A stretch of 64,000 nucleotides of DNA from Saccharina japonica (Eukaryota > Sar > Phaeophyceae > Laminariales > Laminariaceae): positions 134,067 to 198,066 of the forward strand of contig MEHQ01000917.1 in assembly GCA_008828725.1 (NCBI GenBank), in the 5' to 3' direction. The first letter of the stretch is position 1, and each line of letters begins with the position of its first letter. A program made the translations under genes and the position numbers. The notes beneath the pieces are model-generated. The model was not told the DNA's origin. It did no database searches and saw only the letters and a program-made list of their open reading frames with translations. Shown here in pieces: positions 21,515-32,870 of this stretch.

Positions 21515-21960
21515 CCTGGGTCGAGGTTCCGCGTAGGAAGGAGGTAGCGGCGGCATCACCTCTCCCGAAGGCCAAGGTCGCACACCCAAGCAGAGCGAGG
21601 CGAACGATTAGCACCATAGTAGTAGCTCAGCTCTCCTTCTGCATCATGACGCGATGTATGGCACGCATAAACGAGAGGCAAGGAATAGCAACAACAGTGT
21701 GAAACGGCGTAGCAGGGCGGGGCGGACCAGTAGCACCACAATAATAATGGTTCAACTCTCTTTGTGCATCATGACGCGATGTGAGGCATCAGCGAGAAAC
21801 GATGAAGCGTAGCAACAAGCAACAACGTCAAAGGGCGTACGAACGTAGCAGGGCGAGGTTGGACGAAAAGCGCACCATGAGAAGCTCAACTCTGTTTCTG
21901 GATTATGACGCGATGCTATACATAAACGAGAAGCAAGAGGAATAGCAACTACCGTGAATC
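21515..21960 (+). repeat. Three tandem ~130 bp units
   Basis: Units beginning near 21,592, 21,720 and 21,855 share CAGGGCGAGG-type sequence, GCACCA, CTCAACTCT, CATGACGCGATG and AAACGAGA-GCAA. The upstream block GAGGTTCCGCGTAGGAAGG recurs with the same downstream context at 50,928-51,010. Confidence 0.5.
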
Positions 21961-22284
21961 AGCGTACGCAACAGGAATGGGGGTATAGCTTATGATACTG
22001 TAACAATACTCGCGCCAGGCTCTTTGTTGGTTTACCAAGGGTCTTAGTATTACACACACGAAACAATTACGACAGTACTGGCTGTACTACAGTGGGGGGT
22101 ATGTAGGTCAGTAAAGATAGAGGGGTATATAGGTCAGTAAAGATAGGGGGGTATATAGGGTTTTGGGGACCATCGTGGGTTCTGACTTAGTGCGCCTATG
22201 CCCCTCCCTGTATGAACAACGTGAAATGGCGAACGAACGAACGAAGGGGAAGGCGATCCGGAATGAAACCCTCAAATAATTGAC

Positions 22285-22480
22285 TGTATATCGTCATAGC
22301 TGATGTTGTTGATATCCTTTTGTTGGAAAGGGGAGGGCCCGAAGGTCGTATGTCGTCATATCTGATGTTGTTGTGATCCTTTTGTTGGAAAGGGGAGGGC
22401 CCGAAGGTCGTATGTCGTCATAACTGATGGTGTTGTGATCCGTTCGTTAGAAAGGGGAGGGTCCGAAGGTATGTCGTCAC
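22285..22480 (+). repeat. Three tandem ~66 bp units
   Basis: Each unit carries TCGTCATATCTGATG, TCCTTTTGTTGGAAAGG and GGAGGGCCCGAAGGTCG. A shorter GGGGTATATAGGTCAGTAAA repeat precedes at 22,090-22,160. Confidence 0.6.
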
Positions 22481-23524
22481 ATATGGCAGGGAAGGGACGG
22501 ATGAACACGGATGAATGCATTGTGAAACAAGTGTGTCCTGTACTTGTGTTTTAACAGCATACGAAGTAAATGGGTGATTGTTCGTGATGAGTCGATGATA
22601 CCACAACGATACCATATACCAGGTAACTGCAGCATACTGTATATATAGAACAGAAGGTAATGCGTAGGCCCTAGTAGGCGGTAGTTGTAGGCCGTAGTAG
22701 TAGCAGTAGTAGTAGCAATAGTAGTGTACTGTGAGATAACAAAACAACTGCTGCATAATATTAATAACGTACAGCAGCTAAGGGTATTTTTGTTTGCTTT
22801 GCCATTCGACGGTGTGCAGCATTATAATACCACCAATCCCTACTTCATCATCTACAGTAGATATTTCAGGGAAGATAACTTCCCCGATCTGCGTTATTGA
22901 TATCATCATGTTGTCGAGTAGGAGCTGTATATAGTCTGACTGATCTAGGGCGTTTTTCTCTGGTTGATCTGTACTGCACAGATCCCGCGTAAATTCTCCC
23001 AACGGTAGCTTGGGATCTAGGGTTAATCTACTGTATGTACTGCTCTGTTTATCCCAACCCTCCGTTGCGAGAAGTTGTGCGGGATCTGTATAGTACAGAT
23101 CAAACCGATGGCGATCATTAATCTACAGACAATCAATCGAGGTTATCTCCTGTACGCCGAACAAGTTCATGCTGCACGGTATTTGTCCGATGGCAGTCAT
23201 CATACTGTTTTTAAAACTGCCTTGCCAACGGATGGTATTCCAAAAATATTTTACACGAAAGAAGCATAACAAAACAAAACATCAGCCGTCGACGTGAAAC
23301 GTGAACTTATTACTGTAACTCTAAAAGTAACTTGGAGCTTTTGTTGCTTTGTTTCCGGATCGCCGGCACCAAAACGACCGCGACAGATCAGGTCCTGGCA
23401 CAAAGTAAGCAATTCCCCGGTGCATAATCCAGGGTCAACAGGAGAGTACAAGGATATTGAACCAATGAACAAGGGATCTTCATGGATCATGACCCGACCC
23501 GGGGGTCAGGTCAGAAGGTTTAAT

Positions 23525-24165
23525 CAATATCACGGGTCGGGTCGGGTCGGGTCGGGCGGGGTGGGGTGGGGTGGGGGGGGGGTGGATCGGGTGGGGGTCG
23601 GGTGAGGTCGGGTGGGTCGGGTCGGGTCGGGCGGGTCGGGTGGATCGGGTTTGGGGGTAGGGGGTGGGGTGGAGTGGGGTGGGTGGGGGATTGGGGTGGG
23701 AGTTGCGGAGGTGGGGTGGTGTGGGGTGGGGTGGGGTGGGCGGGGTGGGGTGGGTGGGGGTGGGCATTGGTCGGGGTGGGGTGGGGTGGGGTTGGGTGGG
23801 TGGGGTGGGGTGGTGTTGGGGGTGGGGTGGGTGGTGGAGGATCGGGTGGGGATCGGGTGGGTGGAGTGGGTGAAGGGAGGTGGGGTGGGTCGGGTGGGGT
23901 GGGGTTGCGGATCGAGTCGGGTGAGGTCGGGTGGGGTCGGGTGGGGTCGGGTCGGGTCGGGTCGGGAAGTCGAGGTCCGGGTCGGGTGTGGGGCATTGAG
24001 GGTGGGGGTGTGGGTGGGGTTCGGATCGGGTGGGTCGGCAGGGTGGGATGAGGGTAGGTGTCGCGCGCGGCTCGGTGTGGGGTCCGGTGGGTCGGGTCGG
24101 CGGGTCGGGTCGTGTCGGGTCGGGGCGGGCCGGGCCGGTCGGGTCGGGGCTCTCCATGGATCATG
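23525..24165 (+). repeat. GGGTCGG / GGGTGGG low-complexity array
   Basis: Over 600 bp of nearly uninterrupted GGGTCGG, GGGTGGG and GGGGTGG words on the plus strand. All frames on both strands remain open for this reason, giving Pro/Thr- or Gly/Trp-rich translations that are not genes. Flanks contain ATGGATCATGA-CCGACCC and GGTCAGAAGGT on both sides (23,480-23,520 and 24,155-24,195), so the array sits inside a repeated framework continuing to about 24,415. It could form G-quadruplexes. Confidence 0.7.
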
Positions 24166-24717
24166 ATCCGACCCACGGATCAGGTCAGAAGGTCTTCAAA
24201 ATTCCATGGGTCGGGTCGGGTCAGGTCGGGTCGGGTCAGGCCGGGTCGGGTCGGGAGGGTTTCAAAATATCACGGGTCGGGCCAAGCCACCTTGACCCGA
24301 CCCGACCCGTCTTCGAAATATCATGGGTCGGGTCGGGTCGGGAAGTTTCCAAAACATAACGGGTCGGGCTGAGCCACCTTGACCCGTCTCGACCCGCGAG
24401 GCTTGACCTGATCCATGAACAACCCTGTGAAATTATTATGTGTGCCGAAAACTACAGCAGCAGTACATCTTCGGTATGTATCCAGTCCTTCTTACAGGTG
24501 TACGGGGCAACAATAGTGTTAGGATCCAAACATGACACTAGACAACATACATACGGAGCTGACGACAACAAGTATTCTCGGAATACGAACGACCACACAC
24601 AGCCGTCGTGCCATAAGAAGCAAACGATCTCTATCCCGGTATTACTTCTGGGAGTCGGTGGGACGCACACGGGACAACAAAGTATCCATGCGACGGTTGG
24701 GTCCAGGGCCTGCCCCC

Positions 24718-24893
24718 ACCCACCCCCCGAGTGCTCACGACGCTTCCCGCGTGGTGCAAGCAATGTCTGCCCAGGCGGTGAAAAAATGACGTGCTCCGTC
24801 CCGGGACTGTAGGGATGCGGAGGTCTATGGTCCTTCGACTACGGCCGTGAATGGCATGAGTACACCCTCCCTCCCCCCCTCCCTCCAAGCTCC
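24718..24893 (-). repeat. Poly-G-headed repeat, copy 3 (minus strand)
   Basis: The minus strand reads a G-rich head, then GGTGTACTCATGCC, CACGGCCGTAGTCG, CCGGGACGGAGCACGT and GGGCAGACATTGCTTGCACCA, truncated after GCGTCGTGAG. Confidence 0.55.
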
Positions 24894-25177
24894 CTCCCAT
24901 GTTTGAGCGAGGTACTGGACAACCCAAAAAATAGTTTGAACATGTCGCACATCGGACACATGATGATCTGCTGTACGTGCATATTGATCATTCAGAAGAT
25001 CCTAACCTGCCGTTATGATTTATTAGATATATATATATGTTGTGCAGGATCTGCATACATTACGCAGTACAAATCTAGCCCCAGAAAATAGTACCGCCCT
25101 AACCCGAAATATAAGTAACATTTCGATTAAACGTTAGTATGTAAACGAGTCTTATATTCCGAGTCAGAGTGGTACTA

Positions 25178-25308
25178 TTACGGGGGGCCATAGTGAACAC
25201 TAGTAAATAGGACCAAATATTGTTATTAATAGTGAAAAGAGGGAAATGTAGTGGGTTTTGCGTATACCGCAGGTTCTATTTACTAGTATTTACTATGCTC
25301 CCCCGGAA
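25178..25308 (+). mobile_element. TTACGGGGG inverted-repeat element, copy 2
   Basis: TTACGGGGGGCCATAGTGAA at the left and TTTACTATGCTCCCCCGGAA at the right, with AGTAAATAGGACC / GGTTCTATTTACT internal arms. Confidence 0.6.
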
Positions 25309-25571
25309 TAGGAAGTGGGGGGGAACGGTGATCTGTCCGATGAGTAGATAATTTTACAAGAAGGGAGACCGGCCTTTGAATTGGATTTCTACCATTCGAA
25401 TACTTGAATGGGATTTCTACCATTCGAATACCTTGTACGAGTACAGTAGTAGTAATAGTAGGCACGGTAGTTGATGCACAGCCTTTAAATTGGCATTTAC
25501 CTGTTCATCTACAGTGTGCAGTAGTCATGTCACCCATTCCGTGCACAGTAACGAGCCGCCGGCATGTACCA

Positions 25572-25660
25572 TCACGGGGGACCATAGTAAATTTAGAACC
25601 TACGGTTAAGACAAAAAGCTATACGTTTCCCTGTTTTACGTATCAATATGTGGTCCCCTA
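25572..25660 (+). mobile_element. TTACGGGGG element, copy 3, truncated
   Basis: TCACGGGGGACCATAGTAAA at the left and TATGTGGTCCCCTA at the right, shorter than the other copies. Confidence 0.45.
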
Positions 25661-25694
25661 TATACACAAAAAAAACGTTTCCTTGATATTTTAA

Positions 25695-25928
25695 CTATAC
25701 GGTACGACAGGAGTGTGCGAGTCGTATCCTTTGAAGTGTCAAACCGCTACCGGCTGTAGTGGGAGATATGAGGTGTTCTCTTACTTGTTTTTCACTGCGT
25801 GCTAATTGCAAGTCTAACACAAACCCACGAAAACGAAAACCTTCGACGGTATCTTTCGCAATATGCGGGGCATTTGTTATCGCGGTACGTTGTGCGTGAG
25901 ACGTGAGACAGATCGTGACAAATATCAT
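25695..25928 (-). CDS. Possible small secreted or membrane-anchored protein, unrecognised
   Basis: A minus-strand frame opens upstream without a stop. It has an ATG at 25,928 giving 77 residues that begin MIFVTICLTSHAQRT, a short hydrophobic stretch that could act as a signal peptide. The body (DTVEGFRFRGFVLDL, RSEKQVREHLIS) reads like real protein rather than repeat translation, and ends at a TAG. The longer upstream frame begins inside a satellite-bearing repeat and is not credible. It could also be one exon of a larger gene. No domain was recognised. Confidence 0.3.
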   Translation of the reverse strand: MIFVTICLTSHAQRTAITNAPHIAKDTVEGFRFRGFVLDLQLARSEKQVREHLISPTTAGSGLTLQRIRLAHSCRTV

Positions 25929-26029
25929 CAATACGATATAATAACCCGTCGTTCTGAGGTGCTCTGCAAACTCTGTATCGTAGTATAAAAATCCAACCGA
26001 GGAAACACGCTCCAGAGCATGAAGATTAT

Positions 26030-26340
26030 ATGGCTCCCACGCGGCAACGTGAACTAGATCATACAGATCATACAGATCATGCATATCATACAGATAATAC
26101 AGATAATACAGATAATACAGATAATACAGATAATACAGATAATACAGACCATACAGATCATACAGATCATACAGATCATACAGATCATACAGATCATACA
26201 GATCATACAGATACTACAGATAATAAAGAAAATACAGAAAATACAGATAATATAGATCATACAGATCATACATATCATACAATCATACAGATCATACAGA
26301 TCATACAGATCATACAGATCAGGAATATATCTGCCCTGAA
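26030..26340 (+). repeat. ATACAGATC 9-bp minisatellite
   Basis: About 30 units of ATACAGATC or ATACAGATA. It is bordered on the left by GGCTCCCACGCGGCAACGTG, the reverse complement of sequence beside the smaller GATCTGTAT array at 20.81-20.88 kb. A related GGGTGGGAGCC block is at 59,197. The satellite therefore seems to expand inside a dispersed element. The Asp-Thr or Ile/Cys translations are artefacts. Confidence 0.7.
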
Positions 26341-26468
26341 ATACCTAGATCACGATGATGTGGGAATCGAGTATCTGTTCGGGGTGTGGAAAGGTTGCAT
26401 GCAGGGCTTGCTGGTAGTCAAAACAGCCAATGGATGAGCACAGAGTTTCCGACTCGCAAGCAGACGGA

Positions 26469-26607
26469 CGGGGGTACTCATGTCGTGCACGGCCTTAGTC
26501 GTATGACCAATAGACCCTCGCATCCCTACAATGCCGGGACGGAGGAGCACGTTGGGTTTTCACCACCCAGGCAGACATTGCGTTGCACCAAGGGGGGGGG
26601 GGGGGGA
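26469..26607 (+). repeat. Poly-G-headed repeat, copy 4
   Basis: GGGGGTACTCATGTCG through GACATTGCGTTGCACCA, then ending directly in a second G-run (26,590-26,606). Confidence 0.55.
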
Positions 26608-27076
26608 GAAGAAATAATAGGTACCGTAAGTCAATAGCGATATTGTGAACAATACCAATACTATTAGTACCACCGGTATTAACATAAATGATATTGGACC
26701 AGACGATCGAGGACATGACAGCGCTTCAGAAAAACGATATACCTGAACCGACTTTGACGAACAGATAGTAATTACATGGGACTCAATAAACGGTAACTGG
26801 GCCGATTGCAACGGACAAAATACGAACACTCTTCCTATAGAGTAACGAGTATAAAAGCACCTACTGTACCTGCTGGCAGTCCAATAACGTTCAACAAGTG
26901 TTGGCTGCTCGCGCCTTATTATACACCGTGAACACTAAAAAACACCGCACGTAAGATACACGTCAGATGTGAGTTCTCCGGACCGGTCGATACTCAACGT
27001 TGTAGAGTGCGCGATACAAGTGATGGCCGCCCCCCTGCACAAAGCGGGCACAACAAAAAAAACTTTGTGGAGATAA

Positions 27077-27245
27077 TGAACAATGTAGCACACTATGAGT
27101 AGGCGTACCAAGTTCAGAGGTTGTGGACGCTTTGTAGAGTTTGCTTCATAAAGCGTCTCCACAACAACAATCAATGTTCAGCAAACCTCATAAGGTGTTG
27201 ACAACCTCTCAATTCGGTGCGCCTATTGGTGTGCTACATTATTCA
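27077..27245. mobile_element. Foldback element with ATAA target duplication
   Basis: Ends TGAACAATGTAGCACAC and GTGTGCTACATTATTCA are inverted. The arms continue through AGGCG-ACC and AGAGGTTGT. ATAA lies immediately outside both ends (27,073-27,076 and 27,246-27,249). It is 169 bp and non-coding. A partial right arm recurs at 27,284-27,305, and an AACCTCTCAATTCGG block recurs at 45,116. Confidence 0.65.
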
Positions 27246-27364
27246 ATAACGCCTCCAAAACAGGCGCCTACTGTAAACTACTGTAGTGTGCTACACATTA
27301 TTCAATGCATCCACAACAANCAATGCATCCACAACAAAACTCGTTTACGCCCACATTGTGCAGG

Positions 27365-27634
27365 CGGGGGGGGGGGGGGGGGGCTACTCATCGTGGCATG
27401 CATGGCCGCAGGTGTATGGTCATAGACCCTCACATCCCTACAATGATTGGACGGAGCACGTTGGGGTTTCACCAACCAGGCAGACATTGATTGCGTGCAC
27501 CAAGCACGAAGCACCGTGAGGTGTTGGGTGGGTTGCATGAAGGATGAACTGCGTCCTGTAACTAAGAACCGCTTGTGAGAGGGACTTGCATACGGAAGAC
27601 AGCCTTCAATGAACTGATATGATTTCTGGTGTGA
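27365..27634 (+). repeat. Poly-G-headed repeat, copy 5
   Basis: Nearly full copy from the G-run to TTTCTGGTGTGACC, with GGGTTTCACCAACCAGGCAG and GAGGTGTTGGGTGGG blocks. Confidence 0.65.
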
Positions 27635-27791
27635 CCATTATGCCGCGGAGGGGGGAGGGGGGTGGGGGGGCTGGCAACCTCTGTGTATCGATAAACCGGT
27701 CGCGTGTTTCCTACAGTCCTCGGGAAGGATACACGCCGGCGAGTCCCTTGGCTTCTACCCTGGGTGAACAGAGAGCGCATCGTCCCAAACA

Positions 27792-27864
27792 TCATTGGCC
27801 AGCAGCTTCTTTCTCCGTCTTCTCTGGGGATTTTTTTTCGTTGGACTTCTTGACATCAGCACCA
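27792..27864 (-). CDS. Possible Lys/Glu-rich terminal exon fragment
   Basis: After an acceptor-like TTACTATTAG, the minus strand reads GADVKKSNEKKSPEKTE followed by KEAAGQ and a TGA stop. The charged composition looks natural, but the piece is only 23 codons and has no partner exon, so it may be chance. Confidence 0.15.
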
Positions 27865-28114
27865 CTAATAGTAAGCGGGTGGTGTGATTGGAACAAGCGC
27901 CTCGTACGTATACATTGTCAGGTGGCCAAAGGGCTTACAAAACAAAATAAAGAAGAAACGCCACAAAAGAAACCGCCTGCCTGCGGCGAAACAGATCGAC
28001 ACATCGGGGGGCGAAAATGGCTGTACACTACGGCGAAAAACGGGGCGATGTATGCGCAACGAGCCGCATCACGGCTCCGGCTCCGGCTCGCTTTGCGCCA
28101 CGAGCAATTATGAC

Positions 28115-29800
28115 TACGTTATAATAAGTGCGTGTGTCGTGTGTGCGTCAGCGCAACCCTTCGCCACCTCTTGTAGACCCTATCTTGTTATTTTAGTTGT
28201 ATCCTCCCAAAAAACGAAACAACGGTCTATCAATTTATGGTATGATACATACGACATCAACAACAACAAACTATTTTCCTTCGAAAATCCTTTTGGGACC
28301 CCTATGCAGTCGTGAGCCACTATGTCTATAAATACAAGGACCTTTTGTATATTAATATCATATACAAAACATCCTTATATATCGGGACAGACTGGCATAT
28401 ATCGACCACAAAAACAAGCTGTACGTGTACTACGAGTACGTAGTACAAAAGTGTAGCCAGCAGTAAATAAGTATTAATAGTACAGGTACGAGTAGTACAG
28501 CAGTACTACTACTTTAAGTATATGTAGGAGTACTACTACTGCCTGTGCAGTGCGGTTTTCGTCAACCGTCTATAATACATCAGGAATAGACCTCACTGAG
28601 CAGTAGGTACGAGTATCAGCACGCTGCACACATATCATGTCGTGTGTCGTATACCATACCGATATATACCATAGCTCCCCTCTACTGCAGCATGCTGTAA
28701 CGTTACGCTTTGGGGGCATGCCGTATACATCCCAGCTATGTATAGCCCGGGCTGTGATGTGGTGTGTGGCCGGTGCTTGCTATAAAAACATCGGCAGTTC
28801 TTCGGTTTCAACATTTTCCTCCTTTGCCCAAGGGTTTTGCAGAAGATTCTCCCATATATCCTTTGGGTCGTGTGGTATCATATCGTATCCAAAAAAAAAA
28901 AACAGCCGCCCAAAATATCATCCAGCTGACTGGGCATGTTCCCTTCGATCGTCATTGTTGTCACCGCCCGTTGGTGGTGTCATGGCATCATGCTTCTCGT
29001 TGTTGTTACTCTGTTCTTGCGTGTTGTTGCTGTAACATCGTTTGTGGTGTACTGTTTGTACTGCTGCTGCTGTGTGGCTGTCGTCGTTGTGGAAAGATAT
29101 TTGCGGTTGGTTGCTTCTTTTTTTTTTTATCGCTGTTGCGTTGTTTTTGCTACTGCTTGCTATGCATACTCGTCGCTCATCAGCACGACACGTAGCTGCG
29201 CAGCAGGATCATGTGACACTACTGTACTACTGCTGTACACAGGAGGGGGGCTCCGCCTGAATAAATAGCAGAACGGAGCGGTTGTGTCCTTGAGTATCCG
29301 ATCGACCAAACGCAACAAGGCGGAGCGGTGCTGCAAGCTCAGCTGCTGTCATTGTGGGAAAGTCGCTGTCTGTGGGGATCCCTGCATCATTCCGTTAGGT
29401 GATTCAGAAACATGTATGTGCTGTTTGTACGTACTACTCGTGTCTCCGCGACAAGCAACCGCATGCAGTAGTACTACTACAGCAGGGAAGGGTTAGGCCC
29501 AACCCCCTCCCGCCCAAATGGTGCGAGGCGGCTATGTTACAGACCGGGCGCGGGCGCAAGGTAGAGCGGTGCTTCAAGCTTATATACAGCCGCTGCCGCC
29601 GTTGTGGCAAGGTCGCTGTGGGATAATATGTCTCCCGGAAAAAGGTGTATGCTCGTACAATGTCGCGATTCCTGGAGGCAGGTAGGTGTAAAATCTGTCT
29701 ATGTACCACAATATACTGGTACAGGTGCACAGGTATGTATACTGTACCCGTATGAGGTTTGTATGCTGAATCGACACGACGAAAGCTGCGCGAGATGCAG
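28115..29800. other. No recognised gene
   Basis: Mixed sequence with hydrophobic Cys/Val-rich open frames (28,637-29,268) produced by TGTTGTTGC-type sequence, and local TACGAGTA and GTAGTACT words. Two GGCGGAGCGG/AAGCT-CAAGCT blocks near 29,315 and 29,556 suggest an old ~240 bp duplication. Nothing supports a gene. Confidence 0.35.
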
Positions 29801-31320
29801 TAGACTATCGGAAGCAACCACGAACTGACAAAGCTGCCCACCGCATAGAAATAGAAGATGTGTACCGGGTATAGCTAGCCGACAGCTTGGTTGATTTTGA
29901 AAAAATTGACTCTCGATTGGTATTCACCTGTGTGCAGATAGATGATGCTGGCTTGGTTCCTGTGCGCTTGCAGATGCGGGAGGGCGTGGGTTGTGAATCA
30001 GTAGGGGAAGTCGATGGACGTGGTGGCTGTTGCTTGTATTTTGCAGAAGAGGCAATTTTTTCAAGCATGGATGGGATAAAAACCAACAGTCCAACACCGA
30101 CCGGTCGCCTTGTACATGACCACGAACTGCCTATCATATCGGATAAAAAGCCAAATACTCGTGCGACTAGCCCAGAAAAACATTTGACTCTCGGTTGACG
30201 TGGGAAAAGCAACAACTTCTCGTCAAATTTGGAAGATGCGACGAGCAAGCGCGAGCGGTCCTCGTCACCATCGTATGATATGTTATTCCGTAGCGTACGT
30301 ACAGCGTACAGTAGTTGCGGCTACGAGTACGGTTTGGATATACCAGGAGACTCTGAGAGAGGTCGAAATCGCTTGGTACACCTGCCGCACCTACCGCATG
30401 ATATACCAGGTACCAGGTAAGCCTACGTACTGCGCCTGGCACAACGCTCTTTTGAATCGTAACCGTCACTCTGTGCGTCTCATCTTCACGCTCATAATCC
30501 CCCGCCAGCGCGCGGGGGAGGGCGAAGATAGATACGATAGATGTGAGGTTCGACGAAAAATCTTCGATCTTCTCATCAGATACATACGTAGATCTTTTCG
30601 TAAAAGTTTTTGTTTTTTTTACATGTATAGCAAGTACCACAGGTACACGGCACGCGTACTATTTACTGCTAAATACTACCAGATACAGCACTACTACTGC
30701 TGTATGTATGTGTGTTGTGTCAGGTGCGACGTACGTACCCGTAGTATATGATACCTACATGTACATAAAAAGCACCAGGTTTGTACCATATCGGGTCCTC
30801 GTATGTATCTACATACGACTATATCCTATCTACTGCCGTTGTGCACGGTATTACAATGCAGTCAAGAAGAGTCAAAATATCTAGAGTTTCGGTTTCGGTT
30901 CACACATACATGGGAGATTTTGTTTTTGCTGCAACCGTCGGTTCGTTGCAAACAGACTTTTGTCCTTCTTTTGATAGCAGGACTGCCGCCCCGGAAAGTG
31001 AAGATATCGGGCCGACCATCCTCGGAGTGCGTCTGACTATGCATAGTCTCGGTGTGAGGTACCCAAATCAATTTCCCGCGCGTCTCAAGCGTCGAATTTG
31101 CAAGAATTTCAAACTGTTTTTTTTTGTTTTGCCGTTGTCAGAAAAAAAGTGGCAGTTAGTTGAACAAATATCCCGTTCTCCCGTCGCGAAAAAAAAGATT
31201 TGCGATGAAAAAACAAATCGAGTACGAACGCGTACGAAAAGCTCAATTTTTAATTTTCTTGCCATACTTTATTTTTTGTCTGTGTGGCATCCCAGAGCTC
31301 ATTTTTTCAATAACTAATTG
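29800..31320. other. Overlapping open frames of uncertain meaning
   Basis: Frames of 100-183 codons occur on both strands. On the plus strand, one near 29,888-30,198 includes FEKIDSRLVFTCVQIDDAG and ends LTLG-stop. On the minus strand, one at 30,167-30,640 includes ALPRALAGDYEREDETHRV. They overlap antisense to each other, lack recognisable domains and mostly lack ATG starts. One or more could be exons, but I cannot choose between strands. Confidence 0.25.
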
Positions 31321-32155
31321 CCTTGTCTCTCACATAAGAAAAGTGCCAGTTGAACGAACATACTAATACTACATGCTTCTCGTCTCAGTTACGATATTAT
31401 AGTTGCGATATTTTTCTACATACAGCAGTACGTACGGTAGTACACGAAAAACTTTCCCCCCCCAGTTTTCTTGCCAGAAATATATATATTTTTGGCACCA
31501 TCCCAGTTCGTACATACATACATACGTTCCCGACGCTTGTACGAGGTCGTTGATAAAATGGCGGCGGCACCTACCTCTTCTTTGGCCGGGAACAACAAGG
31601 AACAGGGCTGCTATAAGGCTGTTGTTTGTCTGGGGGGGGGGGCATGGCACGGTCGCGCGGTCGCGGGAGGTCTAATAAAAGTGACGTTCGGGGGAGCTGC
31701 TTGCGTGACGTTCCGCAGGGTAAAAATATCCAAACGACGCCGCGTCCTCATTGATTGTTGTCATCACTACCCAACCAACCAACCGACCAACCAACCAACC
31801 AACCACCTAAAGCGTGTCAAAAAATAATAGGGCGTTTGCTATAATAATCCACGTTGGTTGGATTCTAAAAGTAGTTGAAACCGACAAGCACGATGAGGAC
31901 TGGATGGAGCTGATTGTTGGTCAAACAGGTGAAATCCGAAGGCGCTACTACTCTGTATATACGAGTACGCGTACGTCGCCAATCTTAAGTTGCCCCGTTT
32001 GACAACCAACCTACTACAGAGTTACCCAACCCAAGAAGAATACTTGAAAAACGTGCTTTTGTCACTTTTCCCACAGCAATTTATTTTTAGTGGGTTGGGA
32101 TTGTTTTATTCATGTAAACATAGGAAACTGAGTACAAGAAACCCCCAGCCCAACT
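31320..32155. other. No recognised gene; CCAACCAA run
   Basis: AT-rich sequence with a short CCAACCAA/CCGACCAA tandem at 31,770-31,804 and a G-run at 31,632. No other feature is supported. Confidence 0.35.
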
Positions 32156-32159
32156 ATTG

Positions 32160-32281
32160 TTACGGGGGGCCTATACTGTTACAATGTAATAGTAATCAGG
32201 ACCCGTCATATACACAAAAATCTATATATTCCAGTACTTTCGCTAAGCATATTTGGTCCTGATTACTATGTTTCCCCGTAG
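32160..32281 (+). mobile_element. TTACGGGGG inverted-repeat element, copy 4
   Basis: TTACGGGGGGCCTATACTG at the left, ACTATGTTTCCCCGTAG at the right, with TAATCAGGACC / GGTCCTGATTAC inner arms. About 122 bp. Confidence 0.6.
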
Positions 32282-32514
32282 AGTAAATGATGCGGAATGA
32301 TCCGGAAACACCCACTCCTCCTGTCACCACCGTTGTTGGTCGACGATTGTTCAAACGCTATTAATAGTCTACTACTACTGCTGTTGTTGCTGCTGTTCGT
32401 GTGACGCCTACAGCAATTACACACTGCTGCAGGTTCTCCCATAAGTATTTTGTTGACCTGTTACGAGTATGAAAGCAAGATGGATCAATTGTCCGTCGTC
32501 CGTGTGTCACACCG

Positions 32515-32870
32515 CTACATTCAGCTGACTGAGTCAAAAACGATCAAAGATACGAGGACATACTGTTACGGCGGTGTTGTTGCTGTTGTTGTTGCTGGTA
32601 CTTACCAGTGAGTGCTGTTTGTTGGGTATTTTTTACGATTATTTCGTTGTTGTTTTTTACTGCTATAGTAGCTGTGTTGTTCAGTGTTGTTGTCGTCGGT
32701 TTGTGCTTTTGCTATCCGACACTGCGTAGCATGAGCTCCAGCGTTAACCACTCAGAAACATCCCCGGAAAAAAGAAGAAAACCAAGGGAAACAAAAACGA
32801 AAACGACAACGAAAACCGACACACAACGCCTAACCCCCTTACCAGGTATGTATGTATCAGCTCCAGGCCT
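32515..32870 (+). repeat. Dispersed repeats (CAGCTGACTGAGTCA block plus ACGTTGATCACTCA-like copy)
   Basis: CAGCTGACTGAGTCAA followed by GTTGTTGTTGCTG recurs at 55,262-55,340. A diverged copy of the dispersed family follows at 32,710-32,870 (GAGCTCCAGCGTTAACCACT). The open frame across it is a by-product. Confidence 0.45.

Noticed and set aside
23525-24165. Interstitial telomere repeat
   Set aside because: The unit is GGGTCGG/GGGTGGG rather than a regular TTTAGGG-type telomere repeat, with no consistent period.
23480-24176. Pro/Thr-rich minus frames of 218-225 codons and Gly/Trp-rich plus frames
   Set aside because: Direct products of the GGGTCGG/GGGTGGG array, open in every frame.
26039-26340. 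CRISPR array
   Set aside because: Units are contiguous with no unique spacers; the context is eukaryotic satellite DNA. The same applies to the blocks at 40, 60 and 63 kb.
26054-26437. Asp-Thr repeat frame (plus) and Ile-Cys-Met repeat frame (minus)
   Set aside because: 9-bp satellite translation.
27361-27383. Poly-G tracts as promoters or regulatory sites
   Set aside because: They are the heads of a dispersed repeat or part of low-complexity runs; nothing links them to a gene.
28637-29268. Possible membrane proteins from hydrophobic frames
   Set aside because: Hydrophobicity comes from GTTGTTGCTG-type low-complexity sequence; frames overlap one another and have no conserved motif.
30167-30751. 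Two antisense 157- and 183-codon frames as a gene pair
   Set aside because: No domain, no ATG-supported start and no splice evidence favouring either strand.
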